Below, piece by piece: positions 36,001-47,667 of a stretch of 64,000 bases of DNA. Origin of the DNA: Castanea sativa (lineage: Eukaryota > Streptophyta > Magnoliopsida > Fagales > Fagaceae). Location: contig NC_134022.1 in NCBI RefSeq assembly GCF_040712315.1, positions 7,440,001-7,504,000 of the forward strand. Direction: 5' to 3'. The position numbers and the translations under genes are program-made. Under the pieces are notes generated by a model. It was not told the DNA's origin. It made no database searches and saw only the letters and a program-made list of their open reading frames with translations. The first letter of the stretch is position 1, and each line of letters begins with the position of its first letter.

Positions 36001-37353
36001 AACTAACACCAAAGGGTAGATGCACGTACATATGAAAAAATATGTGAACATAAAATACTTTAGGAATCATATACTTATTCAAAGCAACCCAAAACACCCA
36101 AACCTACAAACATTGGGAAAAAAAAATGTTAAGGAATCAACCATTATTGAAAGACAAACATGTTTTTTTTTTTTACACATATTCAAAGGCTAAACCCCAT
36201 TATGACACCCCCATTAAAAATGGATTATGATAAATCAAGAAGGCAGTAAATAATCAAAGAATATAATACTTCCAATTTGGAAAAGATTATAATATTAGTA
36301 AAGCAGGAAAAACAAAGATTATTATCTGAGGCCAAAACATTGAAAGAGAGAAAATAAACATCCGGATTTTAATTCAAATTCAAATAACAAAACATTATTA
36401 CAAAAAAATTTTAAAAAAACCAAAGCAATGACACAAACATAGAGAGATGAACATCAAGCAATTTAGGATTTTGAACATAATGTTGTAAGTTGTAACAATG
36501 TACATAAAAGAGAAATCACGAAAATGAAGATAACCTCATCCTGCCCAATTAGCTAACATTATAGCAACCTATTTAGCTTGGCTGGAATGAAATTGAATTT
36601 CAACTAATGCAATCCTGGCAATAGAGCATAAAATATTAAAATAGGAGCAACTAAAAGTCCATAGCTTTAAAATTTGAAGTTAGAAAGAGCATAAAATATT
36701 TAAATAGCAGCAACTAAAATTCCATAGCTTTAAATTTTGGAGTTAGAAGATTGCATAGTAAAGATCACTTGCTGAACATCTGTTTTGAAAATAATAGAAA
36801 AATGCCAACATTAAGACCAAATTAGGACACAACACACAGTTCTAATATTTTTAGAAGAACCTGCAATAATTTGCACAAAGCTACCCTTTATAAATTTTTC
36901 TGAAACCAAAAACGTTAGTATTTTGTAGAAAATGAACAACCCAATATACTTTAAACTATATAGCAGTTGGTGTATTCCATCTACTCATGCCCAGAACGGT
37001 GATAAATTAGTTTCGTAGTCTAGTTGTGAACATCCTAAAAAAATCAAGTAGAAAGAAAAGGCAACATAACAATTTACCACACCACAGCACTACACGAAGA
37101 AATCAGAGTCAAACATAGTCGTGTACTAAAAACAAACCCACAACACAAAAGAGATAGTAATAAAATTTAAAAAAAAAAAAACAGCAATCAAAAGAAACAA
37201 ATCAGCACTGCCATTGTTGGCACATCGTAAGTGTGCTTATTCAATAGTATTCTTCTTATTCTTCATAACTTCTAGTCGAGTATTTAGAGCTTGAATTCTT
37301 TTGAATCATTCACTATACTAACAAAAACTCTTTCTTATTAATGCTTGAAAGAG

Positions 37354-37458
37354 GTTACATGGCTCCTGAATACCTTGCTCAAGGAAGACTAACTGAAAAA
37401 GTAGACGTCTATAGCTTTGGGGTTCTAGTGCTTGAAATAGTCAGCGGTGTGAAGAACA
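37354..37458 (+). pseudogene. Captured receptor-like kinase exon fragment
   Basis: The plus strand encodes [16 protein letters not shown] followed by [16 protein letters not shown]. These are kinase subdomains VIII (APE motif) and IX of a receptor-like kinase, most like the cysteine-rich (CRK/DUF26) group. An acceptor-like AAAGAG precedes it and a donor-like CAGTATAT follows, so it looks like one exon with its splice sites. No other kinase exon is within several kilobases. It lies inside the Helitron, antisense to it, so I infer gene capture. It cannot give a working kinase. Confidence 0.7.
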
Positions 37459-38709
37459 GTATATATATATATACACACATACGCTGTCTAGTGTTCGGAT
37501 TATTTATCATATATTGCATAATATTTTATTGGCTTTTAAAATAAAAAGCTTTTCTAAAGATCGACAAACTAATTGAAACATTAATGTGTACACCACACAA
37601 CAATCTTTAGTAAATAGTCCCTAAATATTCAACAACATAATTTTAAGCAATATGTTGGCTATTTAATCAAATTCAATAAATGAAAAAGAAACATATTTTT
37701 CTGCCAAAAAAGATTCATCCATTCTTTAATACAATTATACATTCCTTTAAACAAATATACAATCATACGAAAAACATGACTTTTTAGCACAAACATTAAA
37801 GAGGTTTTAGACTTTTTAGTTTCAAATAATAGATGCTCAGAGCAGAAACATTGAGAAATCAACCATTATGGAATGGCAAACATGTTTTTTCCTAAACATA
37901 TTCAAGTAACAAAATGCTGACCTTGGTGTGAAACGGGTTTTATATCATGTCCGTCCAATACGTGAATATGGTCGAGGTACCAAATGCAGGCCCTAAAAGC
38001 ATAGCCAAAAAACAATCATAACAGTTTTACAGTTCAGTAGAATACAAAATAAGAATTCATTGAATTAAAAAAAAAATGAAGATAAAAGCATATTAAAATA
38101 TGCAATTCAAAGCCAAATCAAAACCAAACAGATCAACAGAGAAAATTTAATTCAAATTATGAGATAAATAGAGGGAAAATCAGGCCATCCAAACCTTTTA
38201 GTTTGATGCAGCAACTCTTCTTGCAAAATACCCGTGTTGTACCTGGCAAAGAACTCAGTATTCAACAAAATAACAGGGTGAGGAGTTTTTTAACAATCTG
38301 TTGGCTATTTCTCATATGATGATGACTAAGGATTTGGCTTCCATTAGCCAAGTATATATAAAATAAATACTTAAAGCAAGATTAAACAATCCAAGGTGAA
38401 ATTTTACTTTTAACTATAATAAATCAAAGGATAAGTCTTTAATGTTACCAAAATTAAAAAACCAAACCAAAGCATCCAAAGAAAGAAAATCAACCAATCT
38501 ATTTTTTAATAAGGATAAAAGAAGAACCCTAGACAATTAAGCAAGGGGAAAAATGAATGTAATTGGATATGCAATTGGCTAAGTGGCTCTTCAACACCAC
38601 CCCTACAGCCCTATTTCCAAACACACATCTATATCCTGGTATCCACAGGACCTGACTTTGATAATCTATGTAAATTTTTTTTTTCTGTTTATCTCATCTT
38701 TATTTGTAT

Positions 38710-39537
38710 TGTAGGGGCATTGGGCCCAGTAATTTACCAAGGATGGTCCAACAAAGTCTTTTGGGCTAGAAACCCAAATCCAAGGACATCAAATGATCTA
38801 GGATTACCTAAATGTACCTCATAAAGAAATGCCAAGTAAAGATATGATAAACAAATGACCAATTACGTCCAAGGAATAGATTTCGTCCTCGGATTGTTAA
38901 GCCGAGGTCATAAGAAGAGAGGTTTGGAGTCCCAGGACTATGTTATAAGAAATCCTATGACTACGGGAAGACACGACATACTTGGAGGACAACAAGAAGA
39001 GCGGTGAAATATCTAAGGTAAAGCTGCTACCACCGCTCATGCATTAAAAGCTCTGTGATTGACATACTGACTGTAGAGAGGGGAAGATGGGACCTGAGCA
39101 TGAAATTCGGAACTTGGTCCCTGACCCCAGAGGACTTTGGGGAAGAATTGATGGGACAAGTATCCAAAGCCAACATTACAACCATGAGGTGGAAGATGAT
39201 GAAGAGAAGAAGAGGAAGTATAAATAAAGGGGAAGACCTACGAAGAAGGGGAGAGACTTTTTCGGTGAAGTAGAAGAACAATAGTATATGATAACTGATA
39301 ATTGTATCCAACCTTAGGAAATACTTTATGAACTATCCTCGGATTGTGTCTGAGGATAAGCTTTCAGTCATACTCTTACAAATAACTCTTTATTTCGTGT
39401 CATTGGGCCCGGAGCCCGTTCTAAACCATCCTTGAAATCTAGATTGCAAACCCACTCTCTACAAATTTATTGTAAAAAGGCCCTTCAAGCCCATTTCCTT
39501 TCGGTTGTAGATTGGGAATTTGAATTGTGTCCTTACA
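38710..39537 (+). mobile_element. Solo LTR with 5-bp TSD inside the Helitron
   Basis: It starts TGTAGGGGCATTGGG and ends GTGTCCTTACA, with TGTAT on both sides (38705-38709, 39538-39542). A TATA box (TATAAATA, about 39219) sits in plus orientation. It is 828 bp and related to the LTR at 15299-16012. The 72- to 94-codon ORFs in it are not genes. Confidence 0.8.
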
Positions 39538-40628
39538 TGTATTAAATTAAAATTTTATTTTGGATTAAATTGATATGTATAATTATTATGTCCCAATTAA
39601 TTTATTCTACTTTTTTCCAGTGGCCAAATAGATGGTCACAGAATGTTAACATGCAAGTCAAATTCAAATAAGAGGTCGGTCTAATTTATAGATGGTCTCT
39701 CATGATTCTAGGGTTCGACATTCTTGTCCATGCCGTAAGAATCAATATTCACAACAAAACATCTAAAGAAAGAGAATGAACAACCGATTTTCAATTCAAG
39801 TTGGAACACTGAGAATTGATGCGTACCTTTTGTCGAAGTAGTGCCGATCTCTATCCCCGTATCTCAATATTCCAAGGACGTTTGATCATATTTAACTTTA
39901 AATCCCTGAACCAAAAATAGACTTTTTTACGAAAACTAAGTCAATCGTAACAAAGAACAACAAAATCCTAAACCAAATTTAGTATATATAGATATATATT
40001 CAAAGAATTTTCAAATGGTGATTATAACAAAACCCTAGAATCACAAGCACGCGCATTCAAAGTAAAAGATTTTAATCGCAAAACAGATCTAGAATATTCC
40101 ACAAATTCATGGAAACAGGGGAAACTTATCCCGAAATCACAGGGAAGTTTCAAAACAACAAAAACTCATAGAGAGAAAGAGAGGGAGAGAGAGAAGAATG
40201 TACTTGAAAAACTCAAAAGGGGATGGCAATGGCCAGCCTAACGAATCTCCAATGTGGCGCAAGGTTTTTTTTTCTCCTTGCAGAGTTTGATGTGAAGAGA
40301 TCACTAGATTTTTTTTTCTCCTTCCCTTTCTCTCTATCGCAGTATCGCCAGGGGTTTTTTTAGAAAGAGAAAATGTTAAGAAGAGCATGATGAGAAGAGG
40401 CTAGGGTTTTTTTAGTTGTGACATTTTTTTATTTTTTTTTAACCGTTTTTTTAAAATATATATACAATCACTGTCAAACGGTGTTAACCTTGCAAAACAA
40501 TATAACGTATCACTTTTTAAAGTTAAACGTGTTTGAATTTTAGATAGGTTGTTATCCTATTTGTCAGTACCTCCTTAATTATAGGAATAAACTTTCTCTC
40601 AGCTTCTGCTATTATATATAGTATATGA

Positions 40629-40973
40629 TATATATATATATATGTAATAGCGTTTTTAAAAAACATTGCAATAGATTATTTATTGCAGAGTTTTTTAGAA
40701 CCGTTACATTGCATTTTAAATAAATGAATTTAGGTTTTATTGAAGTGTTTCTTTGACCATTGTAATGAAAACACTGCAAATGTAAAAATGAATTGTGGCG
40801 TTTCTATTAAACATTACAATAGGGATATTGTTGCGGTTCTGTTGCAGCGGTTAGAAAAGTATAGCAAGAAAATGTTGCAAAACCTATTGCAGCATTTTTT
40901 TTTAAGGAGTTTTGTAACGTTTTGTGGCTGTGGCAATAGAACCAATTTCTTGTAGTGTGATCAAGGTGTGGCC
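40629..40973. repeat. CACTA-like terminus joined to DREB2 leader, copy 2
   Basis: The unit begins with TA repeats and TGTAATAGCG, has AACATTGCAATAG and TTGCAGCGG motifs, and ends TTTCTTGTAGTG (40946-40957). Read in reverse this is CACTACAAGAAA, the typical CACTA (En/Spm) terminus. It is followed at once by TGATCAAGGTGTGGCC, the last leader bases before the DREB2 ATG. The opposite transposon end is not in the unit, so it is only one terminus. Confidence 0.6.
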
Positions 40974-41078
40974 ATGGAATCTTCAAAGAAGAGGAAGAGT
41001 AAAGGTGATGGAATGTTTGTGTCTGTGGTTGAAACATTGACCAAGTGGAGAGACTATAATGCTCAGCTTGAGTCTTTA
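40974..41078 (+). pseudogene. DREB2 first-exon fragment, copy 2
   Basis: It starts [18 protein letters not shown] and runs to AQLESL, then TATATA. It is the same break point as copies 1 and 3. No AP2 domain. Confidence 0.8.
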
Positions 41079-41088
41079 TATATATATA

Positions 41089-41428
41089 TATTTAATAATG
41101 TTTTTTAAAAACATTGCAATAGATTATTTATTATAGCGTTTTTTAGAATCATTGCATTGCTTTTTGAATAAATGAATTTAGGGTTTATTGAAGTGTTTTT
41201 TTTATATCGTTGTAATGAAAACACTGCAAATGTAAAAATGAATTGTGGCATTTCTATTAAACATTGCAATAGGGATATTGTCTCGGTTCTGTTGCAGCGA
41301 TCAAAAAAGTATTGCAAGAAAATGCTGCAAAACCTATTGCAGCATTTTTTTTTTTTTTTTGGAGTTCTGCAGTGTTTTGTGGCCGCTGCAATAGAACCAA
41401 TTTCTTGTAGTGTGATCAAGGTGTGGCC
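41089..41428. repeat. CACTA-like terminus joined to DREB2 leader, copy 3
   Basis: Same layout as copy 2, ending TTTCTTGTAGTG at 41412. The ATG-to-ATG distance from copy 2 is 455 bp and to copy 4 is 460 bp, which defines the tandem period. Confidence 0.65.
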
Positions 41429-41528
41429 ATGGAATCTTCAAATAAGAGGAAGAGAAGAGGTAATGGAATGTTTGTTTCTATGGTTGAAACATTGGCCAAG
41501 TGGAGAGACTATAATGCTCAACCTAAGT

Positions 41529-41531
<3 letters not shown>
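41429..41531 (+). pseudogene. DREB2 first-exon fragment, copy 3
   Basis: Encodes MESSNKRKRRGNGMFVSM and then [16 protein letters not shown] before the (TA)n tract. Same truncation as copies 1 and 2. Confidence 0.8.
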
Positions 41532-41540
<9 letters not shown>

Positions 41541-41563
<23 letters not shown>

Positions 41564-41888
41564 ATAGCGTTTTTTAAAAACATTGCAACAGATTATTTAT
41601 TGTAGCATTTTTAAGAACCATTACATTGCATTTTGAATAAATTAATTTAGGGTTTATTGAAGTTTTTTTTTTTACCGTTGTAATGAAAACACTGCAAAGG
41701 TAAAAATGTATTGTGACATTTCTATTAAACATTGCAATAGGGATATTGCTACGATTCTGTTGCAGCGGTCAAAAAAGTTTTACAAGAAAATGCTACAAAA
41801 CCTATTGTAGTTTTTTTTGGGGAGTTTTACAGCATTTTGTGACTGCTGCAATAGAACCAATTTCCTATAGTGTGATCAAGGTGTGGCC
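41541..41888. repeat. CACTA-like terminus joined to DREB2 leader, copy 4
   Basis: Same unit, starting in the (TA)n tract at about 41535 and ending TTTCCTATAGTG at 41872. It leads into the longer DREB2 pseudogene, so this copy shows the original junction before the array was truncated and amplified. Confidence 0.65.
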
Positions 41889-42545
41889 ATGGAATCTTCA
41901 AAGAAGAGGAAGGGTAAAGGTGATGGAATGTTTATGTCTGTGACTGAAACATTGGCCAAGTGGAGAGACTATAATGCTTAGCTTGAGTCTTCTGGTGTGG
42001 AGGCCAAACGTGCACGTAAACTTCCGACCATGGGGTCAAAGAAATGGTGTATGAAAGGAAAATGAGGGCCTGTGAATCCACTCTGCAATTACAGAGGGGT
42101 TAGGCAAAGGACTTAGGGTAAATGAGTTGCAGAGATTCATGAGCCTAACAGAGGAAAGAGACTTTGGCTTGGAACTTTGGGTAATGAAGTTGATGCTGCC
42201 TCTGCTTACAATGAAGTTGCTAGGGTGATGTATGGTGCCTATGCACAACTCAACTTTCTGGAGTCTGCTTCTACTGTATTTGGCCCTACTCCTATGGAAT
42301 CTGAGGTTCTGTTGATGACTCTATTGTCATGCCCAGTACAAGTGAGTCTACTGCCATGCTAGTCTGGTAGAGGATGATTCTGGTGTAACAAGCTATTCTG
42401 AGAATAGTAGACTAAACCACTTTCTTGTTTGTTTTGAAAATGAGTTTCTTGATGTGCAAGAACTTATGGCACTATTAGACAATGATCCTCTTGGCTTCAC
42501 AGATTCAAAACTGAGTTTTGGTTATGATGGTGATCATCTCTACTA
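41889..42545 (+). pseudogene. DREB2 transcription factor pseudogene
   Basis: Homology to the intact gene at 49896 runs from the ATG through the KKxCMKGK motif, the AP2 domain ([10 protein letters not shown], then [12 protein letters not shown] and VMYGAYAQLNF) and one copy of the [16 protein letters not shown] block. It stops at GGTGATCA. Inactivating changes include an in-frame TAG at codon ~34 (AATGCTTAG), a TGA in place of the GGA after KGK, and two stops where the AP2 domain should have tryptophans (RQRT* GK*). The gene has lost its C-terminal half beyond the first activation-like block. It retains the CACTA-derived upstream sequence, unlike the intact gene. Confidence 0.9.
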
Positions 42546-42815
42546 ACAAAACACAAACAATTAAAGGATATATATATTACATGAGTGCTCTAATTGGTAT
42601 CCATCAATTTAGTGCTCTTCTATATATCATGAGGTGGCCCGGTGGAGGAGAAAGAGAGATAGACTTATTTTCGATATAGAATTGGGTATAAAATGTCATA
42701 AATAAGAGATAATAAATGAAATTTTAATCAAAATATCAGCATTAATTAGTGTTTTTTTTTTACTGTTTGGATTTACTTAAATTTGATGATTTAGAATATA
42801 TATATATATATATAT

Positions 42816-43208
42816 GTTGGGTTTAAGTGACACCTGGTGCAACTCTAAGCAATGTTACACCACTCAATATTTTTTTAATTGGATGCGAATTTTGACAAAT
42901 CCACCGTTAGATTACACTATCTTCATATATTCTCCATGCTTGCAAATTTTCATGGTGATCAAAGATTTATAGCCATGTCATCAATCAATTGTTCAAATTC
43001 AAATTTTTGTAGTTTAAAATAATGCATAAAATATGTGTTTATGAATCAAATATTAAATAACATCCAATTGACATGAAAATTGGCAAGAATGTTAAAAACA
43101 TATGAAACATATAATTCAACAATGAGATTTTCAAAATATGAATTCTATAACGAGTTATTAGGTGGTGTAACATTACTTAGAGTTATACCAGGTGTAACTT
43201 GAACCCAA

Positions 43209-43209
<1 letters not shown>
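42816..43209. mobile_element. TIR element with ~50-bp inverted ends
   Basis: It starts GTTGGGTTTAAGTGACACC and ends GGTGTAACTTGAACCCAAC. The inverted ends match over about 50 bases (shared TAAG(C/T)AATGTTACACCAC). The 394-bp interior is non-coding. The flanks are TA repeats on the left and CT repeats on the right, so no target duplication is seen. Confidence 0.7.

Positions 43210-43290
<81 letters not shown>
43209..43290. repeat. Palindromic (CT)n(AT)n(AG)n microsatellite
   Basis: About 26 bases of CT, 20 of AT and 35 of GA repeats lie in a row. The CT and AG arms are complementary around the AT centre, so the tract is a near-perfect palindrome of roughly 75 bp. Confidence 0.9.
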
Positions 43291-43292
<2 letters not shown>

Positions 43293-44080
43293 TTTTTAAT
43301 GTACAAGTATATAATTACTAAATATTAAAGTTACTTCTTAGTAAATAATTTATATGGAACATATATGGGATTTTCAGTAGTCAATCATTTCCATAACTTC
43401 TAATTTTTCGATTAAGTTTCCAAGTTCGAGGGAAAATTTTACCCCAGTCACTATTGCTAAACCAAACTGGTTTATGATAAGGAAAATGGTAAGTGTATTA
43501 TAAGTTTGGGAGAAGTTAATGGATGCCCTGAAGTATTGGTTTAGGAACTATTTTTATAAATTTTTTATGGGAATAAAAAAAAAGTTACTGAATTTTTTAA
43601 CCATTTTTTATATTTCTATAAAAGTTGTATTAAAACTTTCCTAAAATGATCTATTAATAAATGCATTAAGGGCACTTGTTAACCGGACTTTACAAGTTTT
43701 ACTATATAAAGCTTACAAACTAATGTGACAATTAATATAATTAATGAACTTTAACTACCTCATAATTGAATAGTCTATTTATGATTAGAGTACCTGCAGC
43801 ACTACTCTTATGATAATGATGGTAAGTATTTTAAATTGGGATAAATATTTCAATGTCCTGACCAACAACATTTTGTAAGTGCCTTTCCTTATATGGGAGA
43901 TTTCTCTTGCCCATTTTTTTTACTATTTATTTCATGTTGGGTAAATTCGTATTGAACATTCAAGAACTCATGCTATCCAAGCCAACACATTAGCATTATT
44001 GAATCATTATCCAATGTTTTAGCATGTTTCCAATGTTTTAGCATGTTTAGCCAAGCTAATTAATTCTGCCCATTATATAT

Positions 44081-44145
<65 letters not shown>

Positions 44146-45450
44146 TATATATATATATAATAAAATAAAAAATAAAAAGAGAGAGAAAAGGGTATAGTAT
44201 GTCCAAGTCTTCTAATTATTTTCATATAATATTCTAACTTATTGCCCAATTGTATGTTTCTGAGTGAGTGTCATCCAGCTGGGATTTTTATGATCCTTGT
44301 TTCACCAAGCTTAGATTGTGATTTTATGTCCACAATGTTGGAAATATAAATTAAGAAGCAGTGAAGCACTCACATCAGTGGGTTTATAGTAGAAAAATGT
44401 GTTAAATTCACAAATTTTCTTAAAAATAACCCACATTCGTTAATGTATAATCATGTAAATTTTCAAGTTTCTATATAACTGTGTAAAATTACATTGATAT
44501 TATTCATTTTGTGCTTATTATTATTATTATTTATGTATCTTGAAGATAAATAAAGAGATCGGATGATGGTTGTTGTGTGCAAATAAAGAGAAACAATAAA
44601 AAAAAATCAAGAAATATTGAAATTTTAATGAAACATAGTGTAAAATGGATAATTTGATATAAAATGTTTTGTAAAGTGAGTATGTAAAATAGACATAAAT
44701 TTTTGTATTACCTAATTATAATATATTGGACAAAAACCATTTACTTAAAAAAAAAAATCTTAGTTAAGTGCTTCTTGCAATATATAAGTAGTTATTCTTA
44801 CATTCGCCAGGCAATGTGGCCCAAGCCACCCAACTAAACTTATTACCAAAATTAAAAAAACAGTTTATTTTAAATTTTCAGGTGGTTTAATTAAATTTAA
44901 AGTTAGGAAATTTAAAATATTACTTCAACAAAAATCCTATTTTAAAGAGTGTCAAGAACTTCAAAATAAAATTGTTTTAAAATTTTAATTATTTTGATCA
45001 TCTATAATATGCGAATAATTTTTTATGTCCATAGTATATATTGAAAGAAGTAATTTATGCCTATGATTTTATCAAGCTGTGCCTGATATTTTTAATTAAA
45101 AACAAAAGAGAAATTAATCAGGAGATTTTTGTTTTCACTTTTACAGGATGTAAATTGTAAAAAATCTCCGGACAAGTAAGAAAAGAAACCAAGTGGAAGA
45201 AATAAATAGACACTTTGGAAATTCTTTTTGAGTCCTGCTACCTGCACTTTGAAAAGAATTTCCTGGCCCAGCGCTTTACCCCTTCGTGAGCCCACCCAGC
45301 ACGAACAGTGATTAGTCTCTAGTTGAAAACTTTGAAGAACACTATTGGAAACCAAAAAAAAATAGCCAAGATTACAGATCAACTGAAGAAGTGACACGTG
45401 GTGAAAAGTCTAGGTCAGAATCACGACAAAACGACTAGAAAGCGCCATGT
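43290..45450. repeat. Duplicated unit A, upstream part
   Basis: It is paralogous to 47668-49200: TGTACAAG(G)TATATAATTACTAAAT, the AACTCATGCTATCCAAGCC block, ATTCGCCAGGCAATGTGGCC and the promoter GTGACACGTGGTGAAAAGT (about 45393). Relative to unit B it has about 290 bp inserted at 45090-45390 and lacks a 110-bp insert found near 48480-48590 in B. A (TA)n tract sits at 44080-44160. No ORF in it is credible, including the 101-codon minus-strand ORF at 45092-45397. Confidence 0.75.
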
Positions 45451-45515
45451 CATATGACTCTTTTTTCTTCTTCTTTTTTGAGTTTATATGACTCTTTTGA
45501 TTTCTGATGAACGCA
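45393..45515 (+). promoter_or_regulatory. Orphan DREB2 promoter joined to 3' flank
   Basis: The G-box GACACGTGG and CGCCATGTCATATGA match the intact gene's promoter. Within about 65 bases the sequence changes to CTTCCTCCTTTC, which matches DNA downstream of the intact gene's stop (50991). The TATA box, leader and whole coding region are missing. The joint has T-rich filler with the repeated word ATATGACTCTTTT. Confidence 0.7.
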
Positions 45516-46640
45516 TCTTCCTCCTTTCGCTCTCTATACGTATTTTTTCTTCTTAGCTGATAGGTTTCTATATGTTTCTATAATTTTGCCTGTTAATGTG
45601 TTTCTGTAATTGCTATATATATGGTGGAGTCTGTGTTTAACTCTGAATATTCATTCTCACGGTGGTTGATGCGGCGAAGATCAGTTATTTTTTCTGTTAT
45701 TATTAAGTTGGCATTATTTTTTAAAATAATCTTTAAGCCCAGCCTTCAAGTAGTTCAATAAGACCATGTTTACTAGTGGCTTTGCTTTTATTGATATATA
45801 GTCATTGCTCCAGCCACATTACCTGTCTCTAAATTTCTTTTACATGACAAATGGACCATGTATCTGGAGGTTAGAACTTAAACTTATCGAATCATGAATG
45901 ATTTCATCTTATACTCACTTTATTCGATTAGTTGGCTTCAAAAAACAAAAGGGGAAGGAGTATGGGGGTGGGAAGGGGACATAATTCAAATTCATCAAAG
46001 TATGATAATAGAGAAATGTTGTTTAAACAAATTGACAATTCAACTAATGGTCTAGGAGTATTTTAATTATATGACATATTGTCAAAAGTTTAGTAATTCA
46101 ATAGTATCATTTGGATGGAAATGCTCAAATATTTCTCTTTGCTTACTATAACAACTGAATTATATAAAAGACAACAAATTTAATAGTCATTAGACTTATC
46201 TGAAATATATGTAGATGATCATATGAATTGTGACGTATGTAGGGTCCCTCACTTGGCTCAATCTCAACAAACCATTAACTCTATGAAATAATGGAAATAA
46301 AGAATGATGATTTTAAAGAGAAAGGGACACTCCAATTTGTGTATTTAAAAACTATTCCATCAACAACAAAAAAAAATCACCTACAAAATCCATGATTTGT
46401 TACATGACACAGAGATTTATCAAATCCATTTTAGTTGAAAAAAAATATAAGGAAAAAAAGATACAAGATCATGACCTACAAAGTCCATGCCTGCGATAAG
46501 ATACAAGACTTTAATTGACATACAAACATAAATTATGTTACATAATGCCTAAGAGTTTAATTATTCAAATTATAATTTAAGAGACTAAAGTCACTAAATT
46601 GACAAATATGAAAATTTATTTGTGAAATTTGAAAAAATCC
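45516..46640. repeat. Duplicated unit A, downstream part
   Basis: It is paralogous to 50990-51320 (CTGATAGGTTTCTATATGTT, GATCAGTTATTTTTTCTG, AGCCCAGCCTTCAA) and then to 60780-61370 and 63500-63800. It gives the empty-site version for several insertions in unit B. Confidence 0.75.
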
Positions 46641-47555
46641 AATTAAAAAAATCGGCATTCATTTATAAAGGAAAACAATGTTGTGAATCAGTGAATGACA
46701 ATTTTTTCTCTTTAATTTTTTTTTTTTTTTTTTAAGTGTTGAGGTCTCCAACTACAGAAAGTTATGAGGTACCATTGTATTTTTGAAGGTATGATATTTT
46801 TTATGATTATAACTATGTAAGTTTTTTAATCTTTATTGTTTTTATTAATATAAAAAAAATTAAGATTAAAAAGCTTATCCTGATCATAAAAAAATTACCA
46901 TTTTCCAAAAAGAACCCCAATTTAAACGTGCAACTAATCTTACGTCTACAAAAAAGTAGGCCAAGTATTTGTGGATCCATTCTTGATTCTTCAATGCGGC
47001 TTCCATTTTAACCTTTTTTCTTTTTTCTTTCTTTTTTATGGCTCAACCATTATCTACTAATACCATTATTATTGTATGCTAACCGCACAACATGCAACCT
47101 CAATAATTATTATACATACATACATATATATATATATATATTGTAAAAAAAATACATAGATCTTTTTGTCACTAGGTTTATTGAAAAGAAATTGGGATAT
47201 GTTACTTCTATCCTTATGGGTCACCCAAAAAAGAAAGAAAATAAAAAGCAAACAAATATCTTGCAAATTTGCAAGATATTAAAATCTAAAATTATGTAGT
47301 ATGAGTTTATTAAAGTTTACTGGTAATGTGAAAGTAAGAGACTTAAAACCGCTTGTAATCTGAGAGTAAAACAAAACATGCCCAAAATATAAGACTATTT
47401 AGCCCAGGTTGTCTAATTCCTTTACAAGTTTACAATTTGCCCAGACTAGTGACAGAAGCTGATAACATATTAAAGATTATGAGCGAGAAAAATGCCAAGC
47501 CAACAAGAGCTAGCCTTTGTTATACATAGAATCGCATCTCTACTAACAAAACACA
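46641..47555. other. Intergenic between units A and B
   Basis: AT-rich DNA with no gene. The word CATCTCTACTAACAAAACAC at 47530 also follows the DREB2 pseudogene at 42536, so both sites share a repeat boundary. Confidence 0.5.
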
Positions 47556-47565
47556 AACAAGTAGG

Positions 47566-47600
47566 GGATATATATATACATACATATATATATATAGGGG

Positions 47601-47650
<50 letters not shown>

Positions 47651-47665
47651 ATATATATATATATT
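47566..47665. repeat. (TA)n-rich complex microsatellite
   Basis: TA repeats interrupted by GGGG and by TGTGTGTG. It marks the left edge of unit B, as (AT)n/(AG)n marks unit A. Confidence 0.85.
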
Positions 47666-47667
47666 AA

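Larger units (their letters stand above)
33020..40628 (-). mobile_element. 7.6-kb non-autonomous Helitron
   Basis: On the minus strand the 5' end is TCATATACTATATATAATAG (right edge, preceded by A). The 3' end is the perfect hairpin CCCGCGCATTGCGCGGG, then TTAAACA and CTAG (left edge), followed by T. Both edges fall in the (TA)n joint between copies 1 and 2 of the DREB2-fusion repeat. Joining the flanks restores the joint seen between copies 3 and 4. No RepHel protein is encoded, so it is non-autonomous. Inside are a receptor-kinase exon (37354-37458) and a solo LTR (38710-39537). The rest (33.1-37.3 kb especially) is A-rich with no gene. Confidence 0.7.

Noticed and set aside
39027..39311. 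94- and 72-codon ORFs near 39.1 kb
   Set aside because: They lie inside the solo LTR 38710-39537 and have no retroviral or host motif.
45092..45397. 101-codon minus-strand ORF
   Set aside because: It lies within duplicated flank and an insertion absent from unit B; no motif or conservation.
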